From positions 84,227 through 120,488 of the forward strand of contig JAFGVP010000102.1 of the NCBI GenBank assembly GCA_016937945.1: 36,262 nt of DNA, given 5' to 3'. Source of the DNA: Pontiellaceae bacterium (GTDB taxonomy: Bacteria; Verrucomicrobiota; Kiritimatiellia; Kiritimatiellales; Pontiellaceae). Below the pieces are notes generated by a model. That model saw nothing but the letters and a program-made list of their open reading frames with translations, was not told where the DNA came from and did no database searches. Both the position numbers and the translations under genes were made by a program. Below are positions 8,345 through 17,100 of the stretch, piece after piece (position 1 is the stretch's first letter; each line of letters starts with the position of its first letter).

Positions 8345-10294
8345 TTAGTTCAACGCAGCGAGTTCTTTTTCCTTGGCCTCTTCCTTGGCACGAGCCTGAG
8401 CCTCTTTTTCGGCCTCTTTCTGCAGAAGCAGGTCACGTTTTTCAATACGTGCTTCCTCGTTGCGCTTCAGGGCTTTCAACATGTCGTTGAGCTTGTCATC
8501 CTGTTCTGCCTGATAGTATTCGCGCCCCTGATCGCGCAACCGGCGGCTGTTCAGATCTTCAATAACCTGACGGCGGGCCAGTTCGGCATCTCCGGGCATT
8601 CCGGTTTCTTCATTAATATCCTGAGTATTCGCCAATCCGACGGTCACAAAGATGATGGTTTCATCCTGCCCGCGAACGGTCTGGTTCCAGGAGAAGAGAC
8701 GGCCGATCAGCGGAAGGCTTCCGAGCAACGGAACCTTATGCTCTTCTTCCGATTCTGTGACTTCCGTCAGGCCGCCGATTGCAGCCGTCTGGCCGCTTGC
8801 CAGATTGAAGATGGTCTCGATGCTCTTTTCATCGATGATCGGATACGTGTTATCGCCGGCCTGTTTATCCCCGAACTTGCGGGTCAGCGAAGGTTTGATC
8901 TGAACCGTAATGTTGCTGGAGGTATTGATCGAAGGAACAACATCCAGCTTGATGCCGTATTCGAAGAACTTCAGGTCCGGATCCAACGTGAAGGTGATCG
9001 TATCCGGTGTATCGTTCATTGCCTGCTGGCGTTCCTGCTTCAGGTTCGGCTCCTTGCGGATGATCGAAATGTTCGCCGGTTCTTCGTTGGCGACGATGAT
9101 CTTCGGATTCGAAACAATGTTCACGCCCTTGTTCTGTTCCAAAGCACTCAGTACCAGACGGAATTCATCGGCACTCAGTACACTGGTCAGCACTTTGGAG
9201 GTTGCCTTGGAGGTTGCATCCTGAACGGTCGGGGTCAGACCTTCAAGCGTGCTGATTCCGGAACCGGGCAGGCGCTGCCCCTGATTGACATAACCGGAAG
9301 CCTCTTCATACGGCAGACCGTTTGCATCGTATAATGCGGTGGACGAACGAGAAGTCGATTTTTCGCGGGAATAATCCTGCGTCGTTTCACCGGCCGTGCC
9401 GGCGCTGTATGCCTGAAGTACGGACCAGTCAATGCCCAGATCTTTCTGCGCATCATCGGTCAGTTCCATGAACTTCGATTCGATGTAAACCTGCTGGCGT
9501 ACCGTGTCGATGGACTCAAGAACTGCACGGACTTCGCCCAGACTGGACTCCGTACTCTTTACGACCAGCATGTTACGGGATGCGAATTCAGAGACCTTAG
9601 CTTCCGGCGGAAGCAGCTGGCGGATGAGTTCGGCGGCATTCGGAACCGTGGCATATTTAAGAACGAAGGTTTCAACCACCTGAGGCTCCGGAGCACCGTC
9701 CGGGCGGCGACGGACACTGTACACGTTGGACCCGGAGACGCGCTGATAGAGTTCATAGTCGTAGGTATCGAGAATCGACTGAAGCGCCGGACGCCATTCG
9801 ACATTTCTCAGGTTCACCGAAACCTGAGAAGCTTCGGACAGTTCCGGAACAATTATATTGGCTCCGGAAAGCTGGGCAAACAGATTGATTGCATCTTCAA
9901 GGCTCACCTTGCTAAGGCGAACTGAAATCAGATTATCCGTAGTAGACGCAACAACTTCATCACTTACGGTTGTCATGTCGAGCTCATCAAGGCCAGGGGC
10001 GTCTTCAACAGAAACCTCGACGGCATCCGTCCTGTCCTCATCGGACACTTCTGCCAATACCACATCGACCTCCTTGACGAGCTCATCGCTGGTTTCAACA
10101 ACGTCTACGGCACGCATCAGCGGCGGCTTTGCAGCTGCCTCGATTACTTCCGCCTTTTCCAGCTCGGCTTCATTTACCTTGTTGAGTAATTCCAGCAAAT
10201 CCTGATCCTGAATCTTGTTCTGCTGGGCCGGCACTGAAGCTGCGATGGCCATCACCGCAACAGTCCACCATCCGATCATTTTATACGCTCTCAT
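8345..10294 (-). CDS. pilQ: Secretin (PilQ/GspD family outer-membrane channel)
   Basis: Forms the outer-membrane ring through which a type IV pilus or type II secretion substrate passes. The ATG at 10294 is preferred: GGAAGG lies 6 nt upstream, whereas the TTG at 10300 abuts that site. The 649-residue protein begins with a signal peptide (WWTVAVMAIAASVPAQQ). An acidic linker, an STN/N0-like domain (about 125-205), an N1-type domain (about 207-290) and the secretin core follow. The core ends in the family hallmark around VPLLGSLPLIGRLF (about 540-555). The last ~80 residues are a highly charged Glu/Lys/Arg helix not usual in secretins. It lies 30 nt after the pilP-like gene in the pilM-N-O-P-Q order. 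The PilQ name rests on this order; GspD is the alternative. Confidence 0.9.
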   Translation of the reverse strand: MRAYKMIGWWTVAVMAIAASVPAQQNKIQDQDLLELLNKVNEAELEKAEVIEAAAKPPLMRAVDVVETSDELVKEVDVVLAEVSDEDRTDAVEVSVEDAPGLDELDMTTVSDEVVASTTDNLISVRLSKVSLEDAINLFAQLSGANIIVPELSEASQVSVNLRNVEWRPALQSILDTYDYELYQRVSGSNVYSVRRRPDGAPEPQVVETFVLKYATVPNAAELIRQLLPPEAKVSEFASRNMLVVKSTESSLGEVRAVLESIDTVRQQVYIESKFMELTDDAQKDLGIDWSVLQAYSAGTAGETTQDYSREKSTSRSSTALYDANGLPYEEASGYVNQGQRLPGSGISTLEGLTPTVQDATSKATSKVLTSVLSADEFRLVLSALEQNKGVNIVSNPKIIVANEEPANISIIRKEPNLKQERQQAMNDTPDTITFTLDPDLKFFEYGIKLDVVPSINTSSNITVQIKPSLTRKFGDKQAGDNTYPIIDEKSIETIFNLASGQTAAIGGLTEVTESEEEHKVPLLGSLPLIGRLFSWNQTVRGQDETIIFVTVGLANTQDINEETGMPGDAELARRQVIEDLNSRRLRDQGREYYQAEQDDKLNDMLKALKRNEEARIEKRDLLLQKEAEKEAQARAKEEAKEKELAALN

Positions 10295-10324
10295 CGTCAA
10301 CCTTCCTATTCGCTCTGATTCAAA

Positions 10325-10744
10325 CTATTGCGCCGATACCCGGCGTAGCTTTACTGATCCTGTTCCCTGGATGTCATCGATCGCCCACGTGTAAACCACG
10401 TTGTTGAGCCGGACGGATACGGTATCGCCAACCGATTTAAGCTGGCCGTTGACCACCGCGTAGTATTCGTTTTCCGCACTGCTGCTGACGCCATTGATGA
10501 CCACTTTTTTCATCGCTTCTTTCCACCCGCCTGCTTCGACCTTCTTTTCCTGTTCCGGCTCTTTCTTCTGCAAACGTTCGGGGGTGTAACCTACCGGCCA
10601 GAAAGGATCGCGTTTAACGGCGGCCTCCGTCTTTGGAGCATCATTTGTGCCAGTATTTTCCTGAGCCAGAACCCCGCCGGCCCCGACAAAGACCAGACCA
10701 AGACAGGCGAAAATCATAATCACCCCTGTTTTATTCTGTTTCAT
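10325..10744 (-). CDS. pilP: PilP-like periplasmic pilus assembly protein
   Basis: The 139-residue protein has an N-terminal membrane or signal segment (residues about 7-27, ending AGGVLAQ). A short DPFWPVGY motif and a charged linker follow, then a small C-terminal beta domain with the pattern VVINGV...VVNGQLKSVGD...VYTWAID. That pattern resembles PilP/GspB-type domains that bind the secretin. There is no lipobox cysteine, unlike proteobacterial PilP. The start overlaps the end of pilO by 14 nt, so translation is probably coupled. The assignment rests on position between PilO and the secretin plus this pattern; sequence similarity alone would be weak. Confidence 0.65.
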   Translation of the reverse strand: MKQNKTGVIMIFACLGLVFVGAGGVLAQENTGTNDAPKTEAAVKRDPFWPVGYTPERLQKKEPEQEKKVEAGGWKEAMKKVVINGVSSSAENEYYAVVNGQLKSVGDTVSVRLNNVVYTWAIDDIQGTGSVKLRRVSAQ

Positions 10745-11954
10745 CGCGATTCTCCATCAGACTGTTAATCAAGGAATTGAGTGCTTTGTTATCTGCAACT
10801 TCTTCCTTATTCATGAGAGCCTCTTCCAATATCGATGCACTCTTCTCGGTTATGACATAGTGCGGCGCCATCCGAGGATCCGGACCATCAGCGGCATCCT
10901 CTTCCGGCTCGAAAGTTTCCACAGGAATCACATCGATGCTCTCTGCCGAGGGATCCACTGCCGGGACGATGAATTCCGGCTCAACCGGCACCGCCGGCTG
11001 CGCTTTTATCACCGGCACAACTGCCTCCGCCGTATCGTTAACCGGCGCGACCTGAATACGCGGAGGCGGCGGAGTTGGCGTCTTACGAATTTCAGGCTGT
11101 TCCGCGACCGGTGCGATGGCAACCGCGACCTCAGGATCCGACTGAACCTGCTCAGGTTCGGGCTCGACTTCCTCCACCGGAACAGGTGCCGGCTCAACGA
11201 TGACCTCTTCCTTGACATCCGGTTCGGGCATGGCTTCCGGCCGAGGTGCAACCTTAGCGGAATCCGGCACAATTTCGGGCACCACTTCAGCGACCGGCTC
11301 CGGCGTAGATACCGCGTCGGATGCCACAGGCTCATCCAGTTCATTCTGCATGGCTTCGATCGCATCCCAGTCCGCAACAACAGAGCCGAGATTAAAGGGC
11401 CACTGAATCCATAACTGGACGGCATGGGAATCGGGATCCTCACCGACAGAAATATCCATTCCTACAAAACGGACGAGCCGGTAATCCTCCTCCATGACAG
11501 CAATAAACTGCTTGATGCCTTCGTAACTGCCGGATCCTCGAATTCTCAGCGCATACGACTCCAGCTTAACCGTACCGGCATCTTTTCCTGCATCCTGCTG
11601 GACATTGGCGATTTCATTCACGGTGTCGATTTCGAGGCCGACTTTGCGCGCCTCGGAATAAACCACTTCGGTGGCCCAGGAATAATAGTTGCGATCCGGC
11701 GGCGCGCTTTCAAGATACTCGCTGAGCATGCGCATCGTCTGGCGGAAATCCGATGTGGTGCGGTCACGACGGGTCAGCATTCGGCTGGCTGAATCGATTT
11801 TTCCAGTGACCACTTCCAATTCATCGCGGGCTTCGGCAATCGACGAAAGACTGACCTTCACACCCAGCACAATCAGGATGCCTAGAACCGCTGTAGCCAG
11901 AATACCGAGAACCACATACTGCTTCTGTTCCTTTGAGAGTGTAGAGAGGTTCAT
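10731..11954 (-). CDS. pilO: PilO-like inner-membrane pilus alignment protein with Pro/Val/Glu-rich extension
   Basis: PilO works with PilN and PilM as the inner-membrane alignment complex of type IV pili. One membrane helix lies at residues 13-32, followed by a coiled coil (about 36-80) and a ferredoxin-like periplasmic domain (about 85-195). The rest (about 200-345) is a low-complexity Pro/Val/Glu/Ala region, and the C-terminus is a charged helix. At 407 residues it is about twice the usual PilO length; the extension may span the periplasm towards the secretin. The ATG overlaps the pilN stop by one base (TAATG). Confidence 0.75.
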   Translation of the reverse strand: MNLSTLSKEQKQYVVLGILATAVLGILIVLGVKVSLSSIAEARDELEVVTGKIDSASRMLTRRDRTTSDFRQTMRMLSEYLESAPPDRNYYSWATEVVYSEARKVGLEIDTVNEIANVQQDAGKDAGTVKLESYALRIRGSGSYEGIKQFIAVMEEDYRLVRFVGMDISVGEDPDSHAVQLWIQWPFNLGSVVADWDAIEAMQNELDEPVASDAVSTPEPVAEVVPEIVPDSAKVAPRPEAMPEPDVKEEVIVEPAPVPVEEVEPEPEQVQSDPEVAVAIAPVAEQPEIRKTPTPPPPRIQVAPVNDTAEAVVPVIKAQPAVPVEPEFIVPAVDPSAESIDVIPVETFEPEEDAADGPDPRMAPHYVITEKSASILEEALMNKEEVADNKALNSLINSLMENRDETE

Positions 11955-12577
11955 TATTCCGCCCCCTCTTTATTACTTCCGATGATACTGAATTCCCGAC
12001 TGCTGCTGCCGTCATTGCTGAGGCGCTTACGCATATCCGACAGGTCGATAAAATCAAATACCGAAGCAATGGACTCGGTTGAAAGCATCTCCTTATGAAA
12101 ACGCCATACGTCTTCTTCGGCGCGATCACCCAATGCAAGACCATCGACCTGCAGCTTGAAATCAACACCCATCTCTTCGGCATTTGCATAGGTGCCCGGA
12201 GCCACGTTGCCGCGAACAACCAAACGTGTGAACTGCATATTGACCGGCACGATATCCTGAATATCCTCCATGATCTCCACAATCGAGATCTGCGAAGCTT
12301 CCCATCCTTCAAACAGTTCCAGAATGGACCGGTTAGCCGCAAGGCTGCGATTCTCTTCCTTATACACTTCAAGACGAGGCTGCATTTCAGCCCAGAGCTC
12401 TTTCTTTGCCCTCAGGTCGGACTGAACCCCGGTAAACTGAACCAGCTTAATTCCGCTCAGAACGGCAATCAGAAGAATCGGGGTAACCACAGCGCTCACC
12501 ATGATGAAACGGCGGCTTACGGCACCCTGATAGCGCTGCTCGCTTTTTTTAAGTAGATTGACTCGTGGACTGTTCAT
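11954..12577 (-). CDS. pilN: PilN-like inner-membrane pilus assembly protein
   Basis: The 207-residue protein starts MNSPRVNLLK, the short cytoplasmic motif with which PilN docks into PilM. A membrane helix at about 25-45 follows, then a coiled coil (about 50-90) and a periplasmic alpha/beta domain. Size and layout are normal for PilN (Pfam fimbrial assembly family). The ATG overlaps the pilM stop by four bases (ATGA) and the stop overlaps the pilO start, so the four genes form a tightly coupled operon. Confidence 0.8.
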   Translation of the reverse strand: MNSPRVNLLKKSEQRYQGAVSRRFIMVSAVVTPILLIAVLSGIKLVQFTGVQSDLRAKKELWAEMQPRLEVYKEENRSLAANRSILELFEGWEASQISIVEIMEDIQDIVPVNMQFTRLVVRGNVAPGTYANAEEMGVDFKLQVDGLALGDRAEEDVWRFHKEMLSTESIASVFDFIDLSDMRKRLSNDGSSSREFSIIGSNKEGAE

Positions 12578-13587
12578 TGGCTTTCAAATCCCCCAAGTGC
12601 AGCTCCGATCGCTGCGGCAAATCGCGTTGCCTGACCTTCGATATCAGCAGGAAGTGTTTCAGCATCGTATGAAATATTTTCGAGCGGACTCCACGGAGCC
12701 ACTTCGGCATGCAGCAGGTCGCCGATTTCGGATGTCCAACATGGCATCAGGCTGAGCCCGCCGGAGACATACACCTTGGAAACGCGGCATCCCTGATGGC
12801 GCTCGACAAAATCCTTGGAAATCGAAATCTGCTTGGCAAACGGCCCCAGTACGCTGCTCAACGAGGAGGAAATGTTAATGGAACGGTCGCCCAGAATGGA
12901 CCGGGCCAGATCCTCATCAACGCCGAGATCCTCTGCCAGCTTGCTGCACAGACGCCGAATGCCGAAATCCATCTTCCCGACCAGCAGTACCTTCCCCTGA
13001 TTCATCAGAACAAAGTTACTGTTCGCCTCGCCGGCTTCGATCAGACAGACGGCCTGATCCGCACATTCCGCACCCCGCGCATGAAGGAACGCGGTAATAA
13101 CCGCCAACCCGGAAATTTCGAGCGATGCCGGCGCCGGCGGTCCCGACGGAAACATATTGAGCATAAATCCAACATCATCCTGAGGAACAGCTGCTGCCAG
13201 AAAACTCGAATCCATGCGTCCTTTTCCGCGACTGATCAGCGTGGCAGATGTGCGATAATCCTCTTTGACATTAAGCAGCTCTCTCAGTTTTGTATCAGAG
13301 AGGGAGTTCTCCTCTGCGGCGATCGGTGTATTCACCATGCGCATAACCGCATTCGGGCAGCTGTAGCAGAGGCATCCATAATACGTCGATATATTACGCG
13401 GCAGTTCAAGCCGACTGGAAGCCGTACTGAAATCCACGGCCGGCAGAAGATCAATTCCACTTAAAACAACGTCGTCACCGGACTGTTTTAAACGAACAAC
13501 CTTGGTTGCTGTAGTTGAAAAATCAACGCCGATCAGATCGGTGTGCCGACGAGGAGCCTTCTTGCTGCCTTTGATTTTCTTAATCAT
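12574..13587 (-). CDS. pilM: PilM-like actin-fold cytoplasmic pilus assembly protein
   Basis: PilM is an actin-like ATP-binding protein that binds the PilN tail and links the inner-membrane complex to the ATPase. The nucleotide-binding phosphate-1 motif is visible as IGVDFSTTATKVVRL near the N-terminus, and the adenosine-type motif as VYVSGGLSLMP in the last third. I chose the ATG at 13587 because AAGGG lies just upstream; the in-frame ATG at 13602 has no ribosome binding site. The protein is then 337 residues, normal for PilM. It is first in the pilMNOPQ-subtilase operon and has a sigma-54 promoter candidate about 85 nt upstream. Confidence 0.8.
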   Translation of the reverse strand: MIKKIKGSKKAPRRHTDLIGVDFSTTATKVVRLKQSGDDVVLSGIDLLPAVDFSTASSRLELPRNISTYYGCLCYSCPNAVMRMVNTPIAAEENSLSDTKLRELLNVKEDYRTSATLISRGKGRMDSSFLAAAVPQDDVGFMLNMFPSGPPAPASLEISGLAVITAFLHARGAECADQAVCLIEAGEANSNFVLMNQGKVLLVGKMDFGIRRLCSKLAEDLGVDEDLARSILGDRSINISSSLSSVLGPFAKQISISKDFVERHQGCRVSKVYVSGGLSLMPCWTSEIGDLLHAEVAPWSPLENISYDAETLPADIEGQATRFAAAIGAALGGFESQ

Positions 13588-13669
13588 ATTTCCCTTTTCC
13601 ATCGTCCGCGCCGCATGAACCTGATTCTTTCTGCAGGCCCAACCAACATTTACGGCGCGTCACCCCACA

Positions 13670-13686
13670 AAGCAGTATCCATACCA
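13670..13686 (-). promoter_or_regulatory. Candidate sigma-54 (-24/-12) promoter of the pilM operon
   Basis: On the minus strand TGGTATG-N4-CTGCTT matches the consensus TGGCACG-N4-TTGCTT, with GG and GC spaced by exactly 10 bases (GG at 13685-13684, GC at 13673-13672). Transcription would start near 13660, giving a leader of about 70 nt. A GG-N10-GC match alone is frequent by chance; the extended match and the same type of site before three other pilus units support it. Confidence 0.5.
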
Positions 13687-13784
13687 TTATGATCCCTCAA
13701 TTTGCCGCTTGATAAAAATCTGCCGCCTATCATGATGCATTGCGTTAAGTTGATCGTTTGGTGCTAAATTAAGGGGAGCCTGTC

Positions 13785-14303
13785 GTGAGTGATTCGATCA
13801 AAATTGATCCGTTGCCAGAGGAAAATCCTGCCATGGACTTCAAACCGGCGTCTCCCTGGCCGATGCTGTTCACCATGCTGTTGCTGATCGCGGGATTTCT
13901 GTTTGCCAGTATGCTGCTGATCCAGCAGGCCCTTAAAGCCGAAGACAAATTCGGCTATCGAATCCTCGACCCTCAGGCCATCGTCGAGGAACTGGAACGT
14001 CAGGCTCCGGCCTCCCCCCCATACTCAGGCCAGCAAAGCCTAGAGCCGGCGCCGTCAACACCCATGGAAAGCATTAAGGAAGTCGTTCAGAACCCGACGG
14101 GCAAGGTCCATTGGCCCAGCCTGAAACTGGATGGGTTCGGAAAATCCGCAGATGGCAACGAAGAATATGCGATCATTAACGGCGACCTGATCCATCCCGG
14201 CGAATACACCGGCAAGGTGAAGCTGTCCGAGGTTCGAACTCAGGATGTAATCGTAGAGTACAAGGGGGAGTATAAAACCCTTACCCTTGAGATTGAGAAT
14301 TAG
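13785..14303 (+). CDS. GspB/PilP-like single-pass membrane protein
   Basis: The 172-residue protein starts at GTG, with GGGGAG 6 nt upstream. It has a short cytoplasmic tail, a membrane helix at about 28-48, a Pro-rich periplasmic linker and a C-terminal domain (about 110-170). That domain reads ...EEYAIINGDLIHPGEY...VKLSEVRTQDVIVEYKGE. This is the GspB/PilP-type 'INGxxxxxGE...I...VxLxYxG' signature of proteins that connect the inner-membrane complex to the secretin. It is divergent from pilM and overlaps the convergent TPR-MshEN gene by 23 nt at the 3' end. A job in the same machine is inferred from domain and position. Confidence 0.6.
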   Translation: MSDSIKIDPLPEENPAMDFKPASPWPMLFTMLLLIAGFLFASMLLIQQALKAEDKFGYRILDPQAIVEELERQAPASPPYSGQQSLEPAPSTPMESIKEVVQNPTGKVHWPSLKLDGFGKSADGNEEYAIINGDLIHPGEYTGKVKLSEVRTQDVIVEYKGEYKTLTLEIEN

Positions 14304-15132
14304 CATCTCCCACCAGGGCACGTACGCGACCCAGCGCCTGATCATAATCCTCCGGCTCCACAAGATAGGTGTGGCAACGACGTCCGCTGTCTGACTCGAT
14401 CCGGTCCACCAGTATATGATTGAATGGATTCAACACGGCGACCAGCAGATCATTTCCCATAAATGCAAAAGGCAGGGCCCCCTCATGCGCCGCAAAATTG
14501 AACGGCAGCGCTGAAGCGACGTCTTCAGATATTTCAAAATCCGAAAGGCGGATTCCCGGTGCACCGGAGCGGCTGGAAAGATAATTCAGAATGCGGTTCA
14601 TCTGTGTAAAGCCGCGGTCATTGAGCACATGCAGCACGCTGACCGGAACGTTCAGGTCTTTCGATGACACTTCCGTCAGATCATGCAACACACTGGAATA
14701 CTCTTCCTGATCCAATTGATTCTCTTCATACAAACGCCACGCAAGCGCCAGCTCCTCACCGATATCCGCCTCGCGCTTAACTGACGAACGACGGGATCGC
14801 GCCGGCTCAGTCACTGCGGAAGGCGCTGTTGCGGAATCATTCAACCCCTGCAGTCGCGAACGCAGAGCTGCCACATCTGAAGGAAAAAGCGCTTCGAAGG
14901 CCCTTACCTCTTCTTCGATATATGGAGCAAGCGCCGGCTCCCGGCCCTTGATGCAAACATCCGTCAACCGAACCAGATACCCAAATGCATTCTGATGCTG
15001 CCCAACCCGCCGATAAGCACTGTATAGCGCCTTCAAGGCATCGGAATCATGTGGCATGACCTCGAGAATCTGCTCAAGCATCGCAATGCTGTCTGCAAGA
15101 TTCCGGTCAATTTCGTTCGTTGTTTCAGCCAT
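14281..15132 (-). CDS. TPR protein with stand-alone MshEN (T2SSE N-terminal)-like domain
   Basis: I chose the ATG at 15132 because GGAG lies 6 nt upstream; longer in-frame extensions have no ribosome binding site. The 283-residue cytoplasmic protein has TPR-like helices at about 10-60 (LEQILEVMPHDSDALKALYS) and a variable Ser/Arg linker. Its C-terminal part (about 120-275) resembles the N-terminal domain of PilB/GspE ATPases, ending in LLVAVLNPFNHILVDRIES. In PilB/MshE that domain binds cyclic di-GMP or partner proteins; here no ATPase follows it. It is transcribed divergently from the pilB gene, which carries its own copy of the domain. A regulator or adaptor of the pilus ATPase is the likeliest role, by inference. 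Confidence 0.6.
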   Translation of the reverse strand: MAETTNEIDRNLADSIAMLEQILEVMPHDSDALKALYSAYRRVGQHQNAFGYLVRLTDVCIKGREPALAPYIEEEVRAFEALFPSDVAALRSRLQGLNDSATAPSAVTEPARSRRSSVKREADIGEELALAWRLYEENQLDQEEYSSVLHDLTEVSSKDLNVPVSVLHVLNDRGFTQMNRILNYLSSRSGAPGIRLSDFEISEDVASALPFNFAAHEGALPFAFMGNDLLVAVLNPFNHILVDRIESDSGRRCHTYLVEPEDYDQALGRVRALVGDANSQSQG

Positions 15133-15168
15133 CTGTTTCTCCATTTTGTTGGACAGACCTTTAGTGAA

Positions 15169-15184
15169 AGCAAAAAACAGGCCA
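15169..15184 (-). promoter_or_regulatory. Candidate sigma-54 promoter of the TPR-MshEN gene
   Basis: The minus strand reads TGGCCTG-TTTT-TTGCTTT. The -12 half is perfect, the -24 half has two changes, and the GG-N10-GC spacing is exact (GG at 15183-15182, GC at 15171-15170). Predicted start is near 15158, about 26 nt before the ATG at 15132. It faces away from the pilB promoter candidate at 15327. Confidence 0.5.
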
Positions 15185-15326
15185 TATATCTGTCGCACAA
15201 AAAGTAAGCCGGAAACTCAGGCATGCTTTCCCCAAAAAAAAACGGCACCGGACCACGCAGAACTTCCGCTCCGGAAACATATCCGTTTTCACTTTTTATC
15301 ACGTTGTATCGCAGGATCACTCGACT

Positions 15327-15342
15327 AGGCACGTGTTGTGCT
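15327..15342 (+). promoter_or_regulatory. Candidate sigma-54 promoter of pilB-pilC
   Basis: AGGCACG-TGTT-GTGCT has exact GG-N10-GC spacing (GG 15328-15329, GC 15340-15341) and a perfect GGCACG core. The predicted start near 15353 gives a leader of about 27 nt. The site also forms an imperfect palindrome (CTAGGCAC / GTGCTAG, 15325-15344), so a repressor operator is an alternative reading. Confidence 0.5.
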
Positions 15343-15379
15343 AGTAACAAACCGATATTTTTCAGGGATATGAAATACG

Positions 15380-17089
15380 ATGACAAAACACCCCAAAAAT
15401 TTAATCGAGTGTCTGAAGCAGATTCGCCCGATCGAAGCCGATATCTTTGCCGAGGCCGAGAAAGAGGCTGAACAGCTGAATAAACCGCTGGAACAACTGC
15501 TGATCGAACAGGGCGTGGTTTCAGATATTGATCTTGTACTGGCTATAGCGGATTATCTGGACATTCGCCCGATCTCGATCTCGTCTTTCACGCCCAATTC
15601 ACAACTCATTGACCTGATGTCGAGGGATCGATGGAAAGAGCTTAATGCGTTGCCGATCTGCAAAACCGGGTCCCAGCTGACCGTGGCCATGTCTGACCCC
15701 TTTAATATTGTGGGGCGCGACACCATCACCTCTTCCACCCAACTCGAACTCATTCCGATGGTTGCACTGGAAAAAGAGATTCATAACGCCATTAATTCTA
15801 TGACCACCGAGCCGACCCAGGCTCTGGAAGACATTCTCAAAGACATGGCAGAAGAGAATGATGTGGAAGTCGGACAGGACAATCTTGATGAAACCAACCT
15901 TGATGATGTTCTTGAAAATGCAGGCGAAGCTCCGGTCATCAGGATTACCAACTCCATCCTGATTGAAGCATTGCGAAAGCATGCATCGGATATTCACATT
16001 GAACCAATGGAAAAAACGGTCCGGCTCCGCAACCGTATTGACGGCGTCCTCTATGAATCGCCCTCTCCTCCGAAAAATCTCCAGAATGCCATCATCTCCC
16101 GACTGAAAATCATGTCACAGCTCGACATTGCCGAGCGTCGCATTCCGCAGGATGGCCGTTTTAAGATCAAGGCGCTGGGCAAGGAAGTCGACGTTCGCGT
16201 CAGCATGCTTCCGACGGTGCACGGCGAAAAGGTGGTTATGCGTATTCTCGACAAAACCGCCCTCGCCCCCAGCCTGGAAGCGCTGGGTCTGGATCAGGTG
16301 GCCCACGACAACTTTACCTATGCCCTCGATCAGCCTTACGGCATGATTCTGGTTACCGGACCGACCGGCAGCGGAAAAACCACCACGCTTTACTCTGCAC
16401 TGCAGGAACTGAACAAAGTCGGAACCAATATCATTACGACGGAAAACCCGGTGGAATATCAGTTGCACGGGATCAATCAGGTCCAGATCAATCCGGCAGT
16501 CGGACTGACCTTCGCTGCCGCTCTGCGCTCCATTCTTCGTCAGGACCCGGACGTGGTCATGGTCGGAGAAATCCGTGATGGCGAAACCGCCACCATCGCG
16601 GTTGAAGCCGCCTTGACCGGTCACATGGTGCTCAGCACTCTGCATACAAACGATGCGGCGGGCGCCATCGCCCGCTTGACCGACATGGGAATCGAGCCCT
16701 TCATGCTAGCCTCCTCCGTTCTCCTGACTCAGGCACAGCGTCTTTATCGAAAGCTTTGCCCGGTGTGCAAAAAAGAGATCGATCTCCCAACCGAGGTGCT
16801 CAAACGAAGTCGTATTGATCCGGCCCTGCTTGAAGGAACCCAGTTTTATCAGAAAGCCGGATGCCCGAAATGCAACGGGATTGGCTACAAGGGTCGCGGA
16901 GCCCTGATGGAAATTCTGCTGGTGAACGACCAGATCAGAAAGACGATCCTGAGCAACCCGGATGCCGATGCCATTGCAACAATCGCGGTTCAGAACGGCA
17001 TGCGCACCCTGCGCGAAGCCGGCATCGAGCGGATCCGGGACGGCCTAACAACTCTAGAAGAAATCATGCGCGTAACCAGCGAACACTAA
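15380..17089 (+). CDS. pilB: PilB/GspE-type assembly ATPase
   Basis: Hexameric ATPase that powers pilus extension or pseudopilin movement. The 569-residue protein has an N-terminal MshEN/T2SSE_N domain (about 10-150), then the Asp box ASDIHIEP (202-209), Walker A GPTGSGKT (327-334), Walker B region DVVMVGEIRD (391-400) and His box VLSTLHTND (417-425). A zinc-type four-cysteine cluster has Cys460/Cys463 and Cys495/Cys498. This is full length for the family. It is followed 11 nt later by pilC. No retraction ATPase (PilT) is present in the window, so a type II secretion-like, non-retracting system is possible; PilB versus GspE cannot be settled from sequence alone. Confidence 0.93.
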   Translation: MTKHPKNLIECLKQIRPIEADIFAEAEKEAEQLNKPLEQLLIEQGVVSDIDLVLAIADYLDIRPISISSFTPNSQLIDLMSRDRWKELNALPICKTGSQLTVAMSDPFNIVGRDTITSSTQLELIPMVALEKEIHNAINSMTTEPTQALEDILKDMAEENDVEVGQDNLDETNLDDVLENAGEAPVIRITNSILIEALRKHASDIHIEPMEKTVRLRNRIDGVLYESPSPPKNLQNAIISRLKIMSQLDIAERRIPQDGRFKIKALGKEVDVRVSMLPTVHGEKVVMRILDKTALAPSLEALGLDQVAHDNFTYALDQPYGMILVTGPTGSGKTTTLYSALQELNKVGTNIITTENPVEYQLHGINQVQINPAVGLTFAAALRSILRQDPDVVMVGEIRDGETATIAVEAALTGHMVLSTLHTNDAAGAIARLTDMGIEPFMLASSVLLTQAQRLYRKLCPVCKKEIDLPTEVLKRSRIDPALLEGTQFYQKAGCPKCNGIGYKGRGALMEILLVNDQIRKTILSNPDADAIATIAVQNGMRTLREAGIERIRDGLTTLEEIMRVTSEH

Positions 17090-17100
17090 CAGGTATCAAG

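Noticed and set aside
15325-15344. CTAGGCAC/GTGCTAG palindrome as a repressor operator
   Set aside because: The halves pair only with a one-base offset, and the same bases fit a sigma-54 promoter at the right distance from pilB; kept only as an alternative.
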